The notes: generated by a model from the letters alone, not told the origin. A stretch of 64,000 nucleotides of DNA from JABDMH01 sp050298535 (GCA_050298535.1 JBNKUI010000113.1:163892-227891), one strand, 5' to 3'. Numbered from the stretch's first letter, positions 19,172-27,840 are shown. Made by a program: numbers and translations.

Positions 19172-19901
19172 GCGGCTTTGGGCGAATCTTACCTACACCG
19201 ACCAAATTGAAATGCATCTGGATCGACCGCTCGTTTCATTTACATTTGATGATGCACCAAGATCTGCATTTAATGAAGCTCGCCAAATTTTAGAAAGGTA
19301 TGAATGCCGCGGCACTTATTACGTTTCACTTGGATTCCTAAATCAGAAGAATGGTATCACGTATTCCAGCCAGGACTTGAGAACAGCCTGGGAAAGAGGA
19401 CACGAATTGGCTTGTCACACTAAAACGCACCTGGATATCTCAAGGTCCAATATTCACGAGATCAAAGAGAGTGTGGCTCAAAATCATATACAGATTCAAA
19501 AAATTATACCCGGATACAATTTTCGAAATTTCTCATATCCATTTGGAGCTCAAACAGTCTCAAGTAAAATGCATTTAGCGGGAATATTTAAAAGTGCCCG
19601 GGGAAACCGGTCAGGTATCAATCATGGATCAATAGACAGACTCAATCTGAAAACCATCCGACTATATGAACACTCCGAAGCACCAGACCATATCGACTCA
19701 CTTTTGACACAATGCATGAAGAACAATGGATGGATCATCTTCTACACGCACGGAGTTGAAAGTAACTATGATGACGAGGGATGCAGTCCCGCCTTCTTCG
19801 AAAGTGTGGTACGTCGGGTAACGGAAATGAGAATCAATGTAAGAACCGTAGACGATGCAATGGATCAGATCCTTGAAAATAGATTTGCCTTAACATACTA
19901 A
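19140..19901 (+). CDS. Polysaccharide deacetylase (NodB-like)
   Basis: CE4-like deacetylase of 253 aa. VSFTFDDAPRSA (residues 32-43) has the two metal-site aspartates, LACHTKTHLDIS (90-101) the H-x3-H metal ligands, FSYPFGAQT the next motif, and GWIIFYTHGVE the last histidine block. No signal peptide, so it may act on a cytoplasmic precursor. Its ATG lies 32 bases inside the SGNH-like gene, and the next deacetylase-family gene starts six bases after its stop. Third of four such proteins in the cluster. Confidence 0.83.
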   Translation: MKGSQIPKYIKRLWANLTYTDQIEMHLDRPLVSFTFDDAPRSAFNEARQILERYECRGTYYVSLGFLNQKNGITYSSQDLRTAWERGHELACHTKTHLDISRSNIHEIKESVAQNHIQIQKIIPGYNFRNFSYPFGAQTVSSKMHLAGIFKSARGNRSGINHGSIDRLNLKTIRLYEHSEAPDHIDSLLTQCMKNNGWIIFYTHGVESNYDDEGCSPAFFESVVRRVTEMRINVRTVDDAMDQILENRFALTY

Positions 19902-19907
19902 GAAGCT

Positions 19908-20699
19908 ATGGAAGATTTCACACTGAAAATACTTGAGGAACTACTGTTAAGTCTCAAGAAATCGGAATACAACTTTCAAACATTTCGAACCTTTTTGAAA
20001 TCTCCAAGAGATCGAGCGGTGATCCTGCGACATGATATCGATATTCGTAAAAATCGTGCTCTTAAATTTGCCAAGCTTCAAGCCAGGCTAGGCATGACCG
20101 GTACCTATTATTTTCGCATGGTTCCGGTCAGTTTTGATGAAAGTCTTATTCGTGAGATAGCAGACCTGGGGCATGAAATCGGATATCATTATGAAGACAT
20201 GGATTTTGCCAATGGAGATCCAGACCTGGCCATTAAATTATTTGAAAAACACCTCAATCGACTGCGTAAAATTGTCCCCATCCATACAATCTGTATGCAT
20301 GGAAGTCCTAAGTCTGCCTATGATAACAAGGATGTCTGGGAAAAATATAATTACCGTGACTATGGATTGATAGGGGAGCCCTACTTTGACCTCAACTTCG
20401 ACAAGGTCTTGTACCTCACAGATACTGGTCGTCGATGGGATGGGCACAAGGTAAGCGTGAGAGATAAGGTCGATAGTCACTATGACTTCGATATAAAGAA
20501 TACCAGAGACATCATTAACATGCTGGGTGAGAAATCTTTGCCCCGACAAATAATGATAAACTTTCATCCACAACGATGGACAAATAACCCATTGCTCTGG
20601 ACTACTGATAAATACATTCAAAAAGCAAAAAATTTAGTCAAATATTATCTGATAAAGCATCGGCAGAAGAATCCCGAAGTGCCGGCTTTATCTAGGTAA
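19908..20699 (+). CDS. Polysaccharide deacetylase-like protein
   Basis: 263-aa protein of the divergent deacetylase-like group. VILRHDIDIRKNRAL (residues 38-52) provides the aspartates, GHEIGYHYEDMDFANGD (88-104) the histidine block and CMHGSPKSAYDNKDVW a later histidine motif. The pattern RHDID replaces the standard TFDD, as in many proteins of this group. No signal peptide. It is the last gene of the continuous run from position 1; a 461-base gap with strong inverted repeats follows. It probably modifies the same glycan, but its substrate is unknown. Confidence 0.75.
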   Translation: MEDFTLKILEELLLSLKKSEYNFQTFRTFLKSPRDRAVILRHDIDIRKNRALKFAKLQARLGMTGTYYFRMVPVSFDESLIREIADLGHEIGYHYEDMDFANGDPDLAIKLFEKHLNRLRKIVPIHTICMHGSPKSAYDNKDVWEKYNYRDYGLIGEPYFDLNFDKVLYLTDTGRRWDGHKVSVRDKVDSHYDFDIKNTRDIINMLGEKSLPRQIMINFHPQRWTNNPLLWTTDKYIQKAKNLVKYYLIKHRQKNPEVPALSR

Positions 20700-20914
20700 T
20701 CCTTTATTAACACTGTGGTGGGCAATCCGATCAAAAAAAGCCTACTAAACACACTTAATCCATAGTATCCATGTATCAATTAGGAGGAAACACACACCTA
20801 GCCAAAACCGAGTATTTATTCATCAAAAACAAATTTACCCGATATGAAACCCGAGGTAAAAAAAGAACAGCAAACTCATGTAGTGTTTTGCAAGAGGAAA
20901 TATTATCGCACTAA

Positions 20915-20950
20915 CGTCCCTACGTGATCTCGTCAGGGATTCCTGGGACG
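20915..20950. repeat. Imperfect inverted repeat (CGTCCC ... GGGACG)
   Basis: CGTCCC at 20915-20920 is complementary to GGGACG at 20945-20950, and within it a second pairing is possible (CCCT/AGGG flanking ACG/CGT). It directly precedes the perfect hairpin at 20954-20995. Possible RNA structure; role unknown. Confidence 0.5.
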
Positions 20951-20953
20951 AAG

Positions 20954-20995
20954 CAGCTCCAATAGAATAGCCAGACGGCTATTCTATTGGAGCTG
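20954..20995. repeat. Perfect 19-bp inverted repeat with 4-base loop
   Basis: CAGCTCCAATAGAATAGCC (20954-20972) is exactly complementary to 20977-20995, leaving AGAC as a four-base loop. This would be a very stable RNA or DNA hairpin. It lies 255 bases after the last cluster stop and 166 bases before the sugar transferase. There is no T-run after it, so it is not a standard intrinsic terminator on either strand; an RNA processing site, attenuator or protein-binding site are alternatives. Confidence 0.85.
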
Positions 20996-21160
20996 GTATC
21001 GATATATTATATCCTCTTCTGCAATCACAGATCTATCATATTGTATAGATAGTGTGGCTTTAGCTAATGCTAGCCCTGAAGAAGGTATCGGTCCCGGGAA
21101 TGACGGTAATACCATCTAGACCATTCTGGTATTTCACCATTATCTTCTAAAACACTATCC

Positions 21161-22348
21161 ATGATCTCGCACGAAACCCACTTCCCATGGGATCTAAATC
21201 CTAATGGAGGAAACTCTGCATTCAATTATGCAGAATCAGACATTTTTGAGCATGAAGCACTACTTGATGTTCAAATTCCCAATAATGTAAAATCATTCAT
21301 ACAGAGGCATGTGGATCTCAGCATGCCCTTTGGAACCATGATTTTAAAGAAGGGCGATGATGTCTATAAGAAAAAAATTAAGAAAGCTCGGGCAGAAGTT
21401 ATTCTACATGAGCATGGCTCTGATGGCACCACTTTCATGCTGGAAGACGGCATGGACAATATCATCAACCTCGAGCGACTGAATGACCAGCGATTCTGCA
21501 ATAAATTTTTGGAAGCAAGCAATGAGAATCTCAACAGAAATGGACTTCTTATTGCATGCGTTGAAACTAACAAAACACGTAAAGAAAAAATTTACCGTAA
21601 GTTTCCGAGGTATCTTCGAACTATGGTATACTTTTTTGATTTTTTAATAAAAAGAGTATGGCCCAAGATACCTAAGCTTAGAGTCATTTATTACAACATT
21701 CTAGGGTACAAAGATCGTGTGTACTCTGAAATTGAAGCTATGGGTCGCATCTACTCATGTGGTTTTCAATTGGTGGCTACCAAAGAGATCGATGGTCTAT
21801 TTTATTTTGTAGCCCGAAAAAAAGGGAAACCAGATTATAATTTACATCCGACATATAGTCCCCTGATCAAACTCAACAGGATTGGAAAAAATGGAAAACG
21901 CATCAAAGTCTATAAATTAAGGACTATGCATGCTTATTCCGAATATCTGCAGGAATATGTCTACATGAAATTAGGCTTGCAATCAGGAGGCAAGATGAAA
22001 GATGATCCACGGATTACGACTATTGGAAAATATCTAAGAAAATACTTCCTGGATGAGCTTCCCATGCTGATCAATCTTTTAAGAGGAGATATAAAACTGT
22101 TTGGCGTCAGACCATTAAGTCCTCACTATTTAAGTCTTTATCCTAAAGAAGCCAGAGACGAAAGATATGGTGTAAAACCAGGACTTATTCCTCCCTTCTA
22201 TGTAGACCTGCCAAAGACGCTGGATGAAATTGTCGAATCTGAGATGCGATATATCAATGCATATAAAAAACGGCCATTCCTGACTGATTGTAAATATTTC
22301 TACAAAGCATTTAAAAATATCGTCTTTAAATCAGCACGTAGTAACTAG
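21161..22348 (+). CDS. Sugar transferase, PglC/WcaJ-like C-terminal domain, no evident membrane helix
   Basis: The C-terminal part has the bacterial sugar-transferase signature: VYKLRTM (250-256), KDDPRITTIGKYLRK (280-294), FLDELPMLINLLRGD (296-310, with the catalytic Asp-Glu pair) and GVRPLSP (315-321). These enzymes pass a sugar-1-phosphate to undecaprenyl phosphate and so start a glycan. Oddity: the hydrophobic re-entrant helix and the GP-x-F-x-Q segment that normally precede KLRTM are absent; instead there are about 230 residues of mixed polar sequence that I do not recognise, with a weak domain ending VATKEIDGLFYFVARKKGK. It probably initiates the glycan of the upstream cluster or serves as a variant enzyme of it. 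It stands alone after the hairpin gap. Confidence 0.75.
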   Translation: MISHETHFPWDLNPNGGNSAFNYAESDIFEHEALLDVQIPNNVKSFIQRHVDLSMPFGTMILKKGDDVYKKKIKKARAEVILHEHGSDGTTFMLEDGMDNIINLERLNDQRFCNKFLEASNENLNRNGLLIACVETNKTRKEKIYRKFPRYLRTMVYFFDFLIKRVWPKIPKLRVIYYNILGYKDRVYSEIEAMGRIYSCGFQLVATKEIDGLFYFVARKKGKPDYNLHPTYSPLIKLNRIGKNGKRIKVYKLRTMHAYSEYLQEYVYMKLGLQSGGKMKDDPRITTIGKYLRKYFLDELPMLINLLRGDIKLFGVRPLSPHYLSLYPKEARDERYGVKPGLIPPFYVDLPKTLDEIVESEMRYINAYKKRPFLTDCKYFYKAFKNIVFKSARSN

Positions 22349-22363
22349 CGACGACATGTGTCA

Positions 22364-23917
22364 TCAGACTTTTACAATATTGCGTGTGATGACCTCATTG
22401 GCAAACACAAGGCGAAAGTAGTAATTGCCCGAAGGGAAGTGAGCAGCCTGCCATTCAAACTCTTTTCGACCTTGCCTAAATTTGCCCTTGGACAAGACCT
22501 CCAGCTCGGTTCCGATGGCATCAAATATGCTCAATCGTCCTTCAAAAGCTTCACTGTCAAAGGATATCTTCACTACCTCTCGAAAGGGGTTTGGAAAAGC
22601 GATAACGGTCGGTATCACAGCCGTTGGAACACTTTGCTCCGAATCACACTGCTTGATCATATCAAGGTTGAGAATAGGATATTCCATGACTACCTCAGTC
22701 TGAGTATATTCCTCTCCAAACCATTGTCTGATTATACTTCCAAACACATCCCTAAAGTCATACTGCAAAGCAACACCTTCCTGTTCACCGACCTCTTCGG
22801 GAATTTCAGGTAATGATCCCACATTCTGTTGCTTCACGCACTCGCCAAAAAGGAATAAAGGTGCCGCCGTACCATGATCTGTTCCATAACTCCCATTCTC
22901 TTTTATTTGCCTTCCGAATTCTGAAAAAGTCATTCCCAGCACACGTCTGGAAAGCTTCTGCTTGTTAAGATCCGATTGAAATGCCCGTACTGCCTGATCA
23001 ATCGTAGTAAGCAAAGCTGTATGCCTTCCTGTCCGGGAATCATTTTTATCTACCTGTAGTGCATGTGTATCAAATCCGGATAGCGAAACCGTATAAACCT
23101 TTGTATTTAGGCCACCGGAAATAAGATTAGCTACTAACTTTAAATGTCTTCCTAACTCCGTGTTGGGGTACTCTGCCAGATTGGTCCCCAGATCAGCTGC
23201 CTCCAATATCCTCTCATTGTATTGCTGTGTTTGCTCTATCGTTCTGGAGATAAAATTCAGTTCATTTTCATGCAGGGATTCCGTCGCACGTTCCTGGTAG
23301 TCATCGGTTGTGAGATTCACTGAAGTGAAAGCATCAAGGGTTACCCCAAAATTGGCCATCTGTCCCTGACAGGTTTCAGACACCTGAAATCCCATATTGA
23401 TTGCAAAGGGATCCCTGTAGGTTGAATTAGGATATGACGTGGGAAAACCCGGATATTTTGTATCGAGATATCTTCCCAGCCATCCGGTTTGCTTCAACTC
23501 TTTCGCTTCTGAAGCGGTCATCCAGATCTCAGTAGATCGGAAGTGAGATCGATTCTGATCCGGATATCCTACACTGTGAATGATTTGCAATTGTTGTTCC
23601 TGATAAAGAGATCTAAACCCCTTTAGGGCTGGATGGAAGGCAAGCTCATCCGAAACAGTAATCAGATCGTTTTCAGGAATAATGAGTGTAGGTCTATACT
23701 GTGCCAGTCGACCATATTCCTTTAGAGGGACTATTGTATTCAATCCATCATTTCCACCATTAAGTTGCAATAGTACTAGTACCCTGTCGTCACTCTCCGA
23801 CATCACTTTACCCTCCAGTGCGTTACATGCTGATCGGGAAGATATGGGTAGTCCTTTGTAAATGAGTGAACTCCCCCCGATTCCTATTCCTAAACTTAAA
23901 AATGATCTTCGCTTCAT
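22364..23917 (-). CDS. DUF1501 protein with Tat-like signal and T9SS sorting domain
   Basis: 517-aa exported protein. DUF1501 features: LLQLNGGNDGLNTIVPL near the N-terminus, VGYPDQNRSHFRSTEIW, SLSGFDTHALQ, MTFSEFGRQIKENGS and DHGTAAPLFLFG. The N-terminus MKRRSFLSLGIGIGGSSL resembles a twin-arginine signal, as is common for DUF1501 proteins. The last 85 or so residues (VIAFPNPFREVVKISF to the end ITRNIVKV) form a T9SS type A sorting domain. Start at ATG 23917, 13 bases after the DUF1800 stop; a longer frame would overlap that gene. Family function unknown; DUF1501 has a phosphatase/sulfatase-like fold by family knowledge. Confidence 0.85.
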   Translation of the reverse strand: MKRRSFLSLGIGIGGSSLIYKGLPISSRSACNALEGKVMSESDDRVLVLLQLNGGNDGLNTIVPLKEYGRLAQYRPTLIIPENDLITVSDELAFHPALKGFRSLYQEQQLQIIHSVGYPDQNRSHFRSTEIWMTASEAKELKQTGWLGRYLDTKYPGFPTSYPNSTYRDPFAINMGFQVSETCQGQMANFGVTLDAFTSVNLTTDDYQERATESLHENELNFISRTIEQTQQYNERILEAADLGTNLAEYPNTELGRHLKLVANLISGGLNTKVYTVSLSGFDTHALQVDKNDSRTGRHTALLTTIDQAVRAFQSDLNKQKLSRRVLGMTFSEFGRQIKENGSYGTDHGTAAPLFLFGECVKQQNVGSLPEIPEEVGEQEGVALQYDFRDVFGSIIRQWFGEEYTQTEVVMEYPILNLDMIKQCDSEQSVPTAVIPTVIAFPNPFREVVKISFDSEAFEGRLSIFDAIGTELEVLSKGKFRQGRKEFEWQAAHFPSGNYYFRLVFANEVITRNIVKV

Positions 23918-23930
23918 AATAACAAGGGTC

Positions 23931-25523
23931 CTAATGCAATTGAAATACAGGGTGACGAAATGCATACTGTAAGGCTCGGTTAATCCGTAGACTTAGCACT
24001 TCCTCCAATTGCGGTGTGGGTTCTGTGAGATAGGATTCGAATTGAAGGGTCCATTCAAAATCGGGCAGACCATCCAGTAGGATCGCTTTCATAGTTTCTT
24101 GCTCCTCTTTTTTCAAAGGCTTATGGAGAGTTATCTTCTGTAAAAACTCAAGCACAAAATTGGGATCGCTCGCATCTGGGATGAGAAGTAGTCTCGGCAA
24201 AAAGCGTACAAAAATCCTGTCACCGTTCGTCATGAATGGATACAGGCCATTCACCAGGAGGTCATCGACAAGTTGCATTCTCACCGGCAAAGTGGTAGCA
24301 TTAATCCAAATCCTCGAATACAGGGGACTTCTGTAATAAGCCTTCCATCCCGCCGCTTCAGGAATATCAAAGTATTCCATTTGCATTTTGCCCAAAAAAT
24401 CAAATAATCGGTAAAAGCTATCGTAACGTTCATCCAAAGTCTCGGAAATCTGCAGATCGCCGGTCTTCAAAATACCCATTATATAGTCCATTGGGTTCTT
24501 GATCATTGATGCCCGATACCTGACTTCATAAAAGTGCTCACTTTTCCAAAAAGTAGCAAGAATAGCACTTATATTAAATTGCTCTTCCCGCACTGTTTCA
24601 GCCAAATCATCCAGGTATTCATCTACACCTTCCAAAGTCATATCGTAGTGGATATACCAACCAAAAAGCTTTTCTGCCAAAAACCGGGAAGCCTGAAGAC
24701 TTGAAAAAATCACATCGATTACATATGCATATTCCTGATCAAGTAGATCGGGTATCTGAGCCTGGTTGAAATGAATGGAAAGCTCTTTGGTTCCCTCACT
24801 ATGATCCATGATGCTGAATCTGGCACCCACTTCACCTACATACTCTACATCTGTGTACCCCACATCGTACCAGCCAGTCATAGATCTGGCAATTTCCACA
24901 ATATCTCGTTCGGTATAATGCGAATAATCTCCCGGACCTACCTGCGGCCCCTTACCTACTGTAAACAGCTCCAACAATTCTCTGGCGAAATTCTCGTTAG
25001 GTGCTCCCCGCTTATTCTGACGACCATTAAGATATCGAAGCATGGAAGGATCAATGGCTATAGCCTTAGTCAGTGTTCTGTAATCCCCAAGGCAGAACTT
25101 TCTAATCGTAGAAATATAACGATACAAGTACCGCTCATCCAATACACTATTGATGGCGAAGTGATTGTGAAAAAACAAGGTGAGCTTTTCCCTAGCAGAA
25201 ATACCTTCCTCAAGAATTGTTTTCATCGTCCAGGCAGTTAAACTACGCTGCCGGTAATTAAGCCCTTCATTTACACTTTGTTCCTCATATCGGGCATGGA
25301 TCCAGGTGGATCCAACGGACACCTCCGGATCGCCGTCATAGAAGGAATTTACCGGTGGTTCTGGAAGTGGGTTGCTTACTAACAGTCGTTCTATTGTGGC
25401 TTCGAGTCCCTGTTCGACAGACCAGATTATTTGCTCATAGCTAGGAGCAAACATTGCACGACTCAGCAGGTGTTTTGCACTTTCAAAGTCCCATGGCCCG
25501 GTATAAAATCGAATGGATCCCAA
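23931..25523 (-). CDS. DUF1800 domain protein
   Basis: 530-aa member of DUF1800, almost always encoded beside DUF1501. AKHLLSRAMFAPSYEQI at the N-terminus is the typical opening; EKLTLFFHNHFAIN, NENFARELLELFTVGKG, and ERDIVEIARSMTGW are family blocks. The start is a TTG at 25523; the only nearby ATG is in a frame that closes quickly, and the same frame has stops (TAA TGA) just upstream where the preceding gene ends. No classical signal peptide is visible with this start, so its compartment is unclear. Function not known; coupling to the T9SS partner suggests a shared surface process. Confidence 0.85.
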   Translation of the reverse strand: MGSIRFYTGPWDFESAKHLLSRAMFAPSYEQIIWSVEQGLEATIERLLVSNPLPEPPVNSFYDGDPEVSVGSTWIHARYEEQSVNEGLNYRQRSLTAWTMKTILEEGISAREKLTLFFHNHFAINSVLDERYLYRYISTIRKFCLGDYRTLTKAIAIDPSMLRYLNGRQNKRGAPNENFARELLELFTVGKGPQVGPGDYSHYTERDIVEIARSMTGWYDVGYTDVEYVGEVGARFSIMDHSEGTKELSIHFNQAQIPDLLDQEYAYVIDVIFSSLQASRFLAEKLFGWYIHYDMTLEGVDEYLDDLAETVREEQFNISAILATFWKSEHFYEVRYRASMIKNPMDYIMGILKTGDLQISETLDERYDSFYRLFDFLGKMQMEYFDIPEAAGWKAYYRSPLYSRIWINATTLPVRMQLVDDLLVNGLYPFMTNGDRIFVRFLPRLLLIPDASDPNFVLEFLQKITLHKPLKKEEQETMKAILLDGLPDFEWTLQFESYLTEPTPQLEEVLSLRINRALQYAFRHPVFQLH

Positions 25524-25532
25524 AATATATCA

Positions 25533-27746
25533 TTAATTAATTTTTAGAAAGCTCATACTAACTTCACGCGTAGGAGTGATGGCTCTCAATACATAGTTTC
25601 CTCTTTCCAGGGGTGTCAGATTGATGTCTAATAGCGCCATATTATGTACATCAAAGTGCAATACCCTTCTTCCATCCATCTGATACACCTCTACCCTTTC
25701 AAATGAAGGTCCCTGATCCATCAACACATGCAATTTGTGAGTAGCAGGATTGGGAAAAACCGAAATCTTGTTAGAAAGACTTTTATCTACAGTCCTGGTG
25801 GTGGTAGCCACCTCCACAGTGCCGGTCATTGTACATCCATTGGCATCAGTCACTTCTACCAGGTAGGTTCCCTTGGCCAAGCCAGTTGCAACAGCGGTTG
25901 TTTGCTCCAGGGGATCATTCCAAAGATATGTATAAGGCCCGGTACCTCCCTGCACCGATACCGTAGCAACACTGAGAGTATCTTCTGTGACATCAATGTT
26001 CAACGTCAGTGGTGTGACTTCTCCTACCTCTACCAGCATCCGGGCATTACAATCGCCAAGACCTTCGATGGTGAAGAAATGCGTTCCGGCACTAAGTGAT
26101 ACCGCCTGGTCTCCTGTTTCCCCATTTTCCCAACTGATGGTCGCCGTGGCAGGAACATTTTGGAGGCTTACAACCGCGTCGGATGCACCGGCACAGGTGG
26201 GAAGTTTATCAACAGAGTACGATAGATTTGCCGGAATGCAATTGGCAATGGGTGCTATGGATGACACAGTTCCTCTTCCACCTGTCGCTTCAAAGTATGT
26301 GATAGAGGTACTCAGATCATCCATGGAGTGTGCTCCCTTCGTGGTAATATCCTCCGCGATATAATCCAGCATCGATAGTTCCTGGTGCGACAGGGTTCTG
26401 TTACCCACAAAGTTGATCACCAGATTGAGAGAGTCTCCACTTGAAAGCCCTCCCATACGTTCATCTAACTGTTCCTTTGCCAATAAAAGTTCCTCATCTC
26501 CAAGCTCCAAAAATTGGTCTGCACTATAGTATACTCTAACACCAATTTCCTCGTCTGTAGATGGATCCATCAATTGCTCGGTTTCGATCGGATCTTTAAT
26601 ATAAATGACCGGCAACTGCACACTATCAATGGGTAACAGGTCCATAATGAATAGCTCAAGGTCACTAAACATTCTATTAAGCCTAAGATTTATACCATTG
26701 TCAAGGCAATCCTCATACATAAAGTCAGCATATGCTAAACCCTGGTCGGGAGTAGTCATTTGATCCTTACAAAGTACATAATACTTACGATGAAGATCGG
26801 GACTAAAAAAGCCTGACTGATCTCTGAATACTACGGGATGGTGACTTACATCCTGATTAGAGAAGTGCTGATTTTCCAGGTCAATGTAAAAATCAGGGAT
26901 CCACCGATGTAAAATTTCATGATTGAGCCCAATAGCTCCTCGCTCAAGTAGTTGCTGAAGACTTAGGTGGATCTTATCGGTCGTAAGTTCATTTTGGTGG
27001 CTTTGCAATGACACTTCAGTCCTGGCTTTGAGCTCCTGACCCTCAACACCAAGCGCATTTAGATCCCAGAAATCCTCCAGATAAATATCAATGTTTTCCA
27101 AATCCCAGAAATTAGTCTCGGGATTGTAATCAGCCTCAGGATTCAGTTTGTATCCTATATCGAAGTTATTCGAATAGATAAATCGATCTGTTTGTACAAA
27201 GGTGGAATCAGCATTTGAAATCATCATGGGTGGCTCAGGCAGACTTTGCATGAAATTCGGTGCCACGTGGACATAGTAGGTATCGAACACATTGTCATCC
27301 TGTACCTTGTCTCCATCCATGAGTTCGACATAGTATCGTGTCATAAAGACATCCCATGCCTTAATTCCTTGCGAATACTGGAGCATTATTTCATTCGTAG
27401 TAAATATCTGATCTCCGGCAAGCAAATCTCCATGTGTGCCATCATCATAGATTTTGAAAAATTCCTGATTAGACTGATTGGTGGCATTTTGACGCCATGT
27501 TTGTACTACTCTCAACCTCAGATCTGCATCAGCGAAAGACTCTTTAACATGGACCTGAACCAATTCTGGTCTTGGTGCGGATACGATCATGGAAGAAATC
27601 ACCGGAGGCATTTTAACGAAGTAGTTGTCACTGGATCGTCCAAAAGTCTGATGGTGCTCCAGACATTCTTGGCCAATGAGGATGCCCTGAAAGAACAGGG
27701 TCAGGAACATCAACGCACCTAAAGGTCGAAATATCATTTTGCGCAT
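25533..27746 (-). CDS. Secreted T9SS-sorted protein with HExxH motif and SprB-like repeat
   Basis: 737-aa secreted protein, first gene of the minus-strand export operon. A signal peptide (residues 1-25) is followed by a CARDB/choice-of-anchor-like N-terminal region with KIYDDGTHGDLLAGDQIF (98-115), a central region with LNHEILHRW (274-282) that contains HExxH, then GGTGPYTYLWND and GTYLVEVTDANGC, a SprB-type repeat (about 600-650), and a C-terminal T9SS type A domain starting KISVFPNPATHKLHVLM. The HEILH motif could mark a metallopeptidase, but I see no clear third ligand pattern. Surface-bound or released; substrate unknown. Confidence 0.78.
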   Translation of the reverse strand: MRKMIFRPLGALMFLTLFFQGILIGQECLEHHQTFGRSSDNYFVKMPPVISSMIVSAPRPELVQVHVKESFADADLRLRVVQTWRQNATNQSNQEFFKIYDDGTHGDLLAGDQIFTTNEIMLQYSQGIKAWDVFMTRYYVELMDGDKVQDDNVFDTYYVHVAPNFMQSLPEPPMMISNADSTFVQTDRFIYSNNFDIGYKLNPEADYNPETNFWDLENIDIYLEDFWDLNALGVEGQELKARTEVSLQSHQNELTTDKIHLSLQQLLERGAIGLNHEILHRWIPDFYIDLENQHFSNQDVSHHPVVFRDQSGFFSPDLHRKYYVLCKDQMTTPDQGLAYADFMYEDCLDNGINLRLNRMFSDLELFIMDLLPIDSVQLPVIYIKDPIETEQLMDPSTDEEIGVRVYYSADQFLELGDEELLLAKEQLDERMGGLSSGDSLNLVINFVGNRTLSHQELSMLDYIAEDITTKGAHSMDDLSTSITYFEATGGRGTVSSIAPIANCIPANLSYSVDKLPTCAGASDAVVSLQNVPATATISWENGETGDQAVSLSAGTHFFTIEGLGDCNARMLVEVGEVTPLTLNIDVTEDTLSVATVSVQGGTGPYTYLWNDPLEQTTAVATGLAKGTYLVEVTDANGCTMTGTVEVATTTRTVDKSLSNKISVFPNPATHKLHVLMDQGPSFERVEVYQMDGRRVLHFDVHNMALLDINLTPLERGNYVLRAITPTREVSMSFLKIN

Positions 27747-27820
27747 TTTGTGATACTTATGATGATCGACCGGGTATACGATGGTTCTACCTTAGCCAGT
27801 AGGTTAGGTTCTTAGAAGTA

Positions 27821-27840
27821 GGTGCAGCAACAATTGCACC
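27821..27840 (-). terminator. Possible hairpin after the carboxylase gene
   Basis: GGTGCA (27821-27826) pairs with TGCACC (27835-27840) around an eight-base loop, about 40 bases after the stop of the minus-strand carboxylase gene. No strong T-run follows on the minus strand, so a terminator role is weakly supported. Confidence 0.25.

Larger units (their letters stand above)
20700..21160. other. 461-bp intergenic region with hairpins between the glycan cluster and the sugar transferase
   Basis: No protein-coding region is supported here. It holds two adjacent inverted repeats (listed separately) around 20915-20995, and a weaker one, AATACCA (21108-21114) facing TGGTATT (21127-21133), about 30 bases before the sugar transferase start. 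I found no TAnnTTTG -7 element, tRNA, or T-rich terminator tail on the plus strand. It may contain the end of the long transcript and the leader of the sugar transferase. Confidence 0.6.

Noticed and set aside
20238..20621. 127-aa antisense frame inside the last deacetylase-like gene
   Set aside because: It lies wholly within a well-supported gene, shows no domain or signal, and is best explained as a shadow frame.
20954..20995. Invertible promoter or phase-variation switch at the perfect inverted repeat
   Set aside because: The arms are only four bases apart, so no segment could be inverted; no recombinase gene is near.
25728..27722. Several plus-strand frames (up to 158 aa) across the T9SS gene
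   Set aside because: The minus-strand gene has a signal peptide, repeats and a sorting domain; the antisense frames have no family features.
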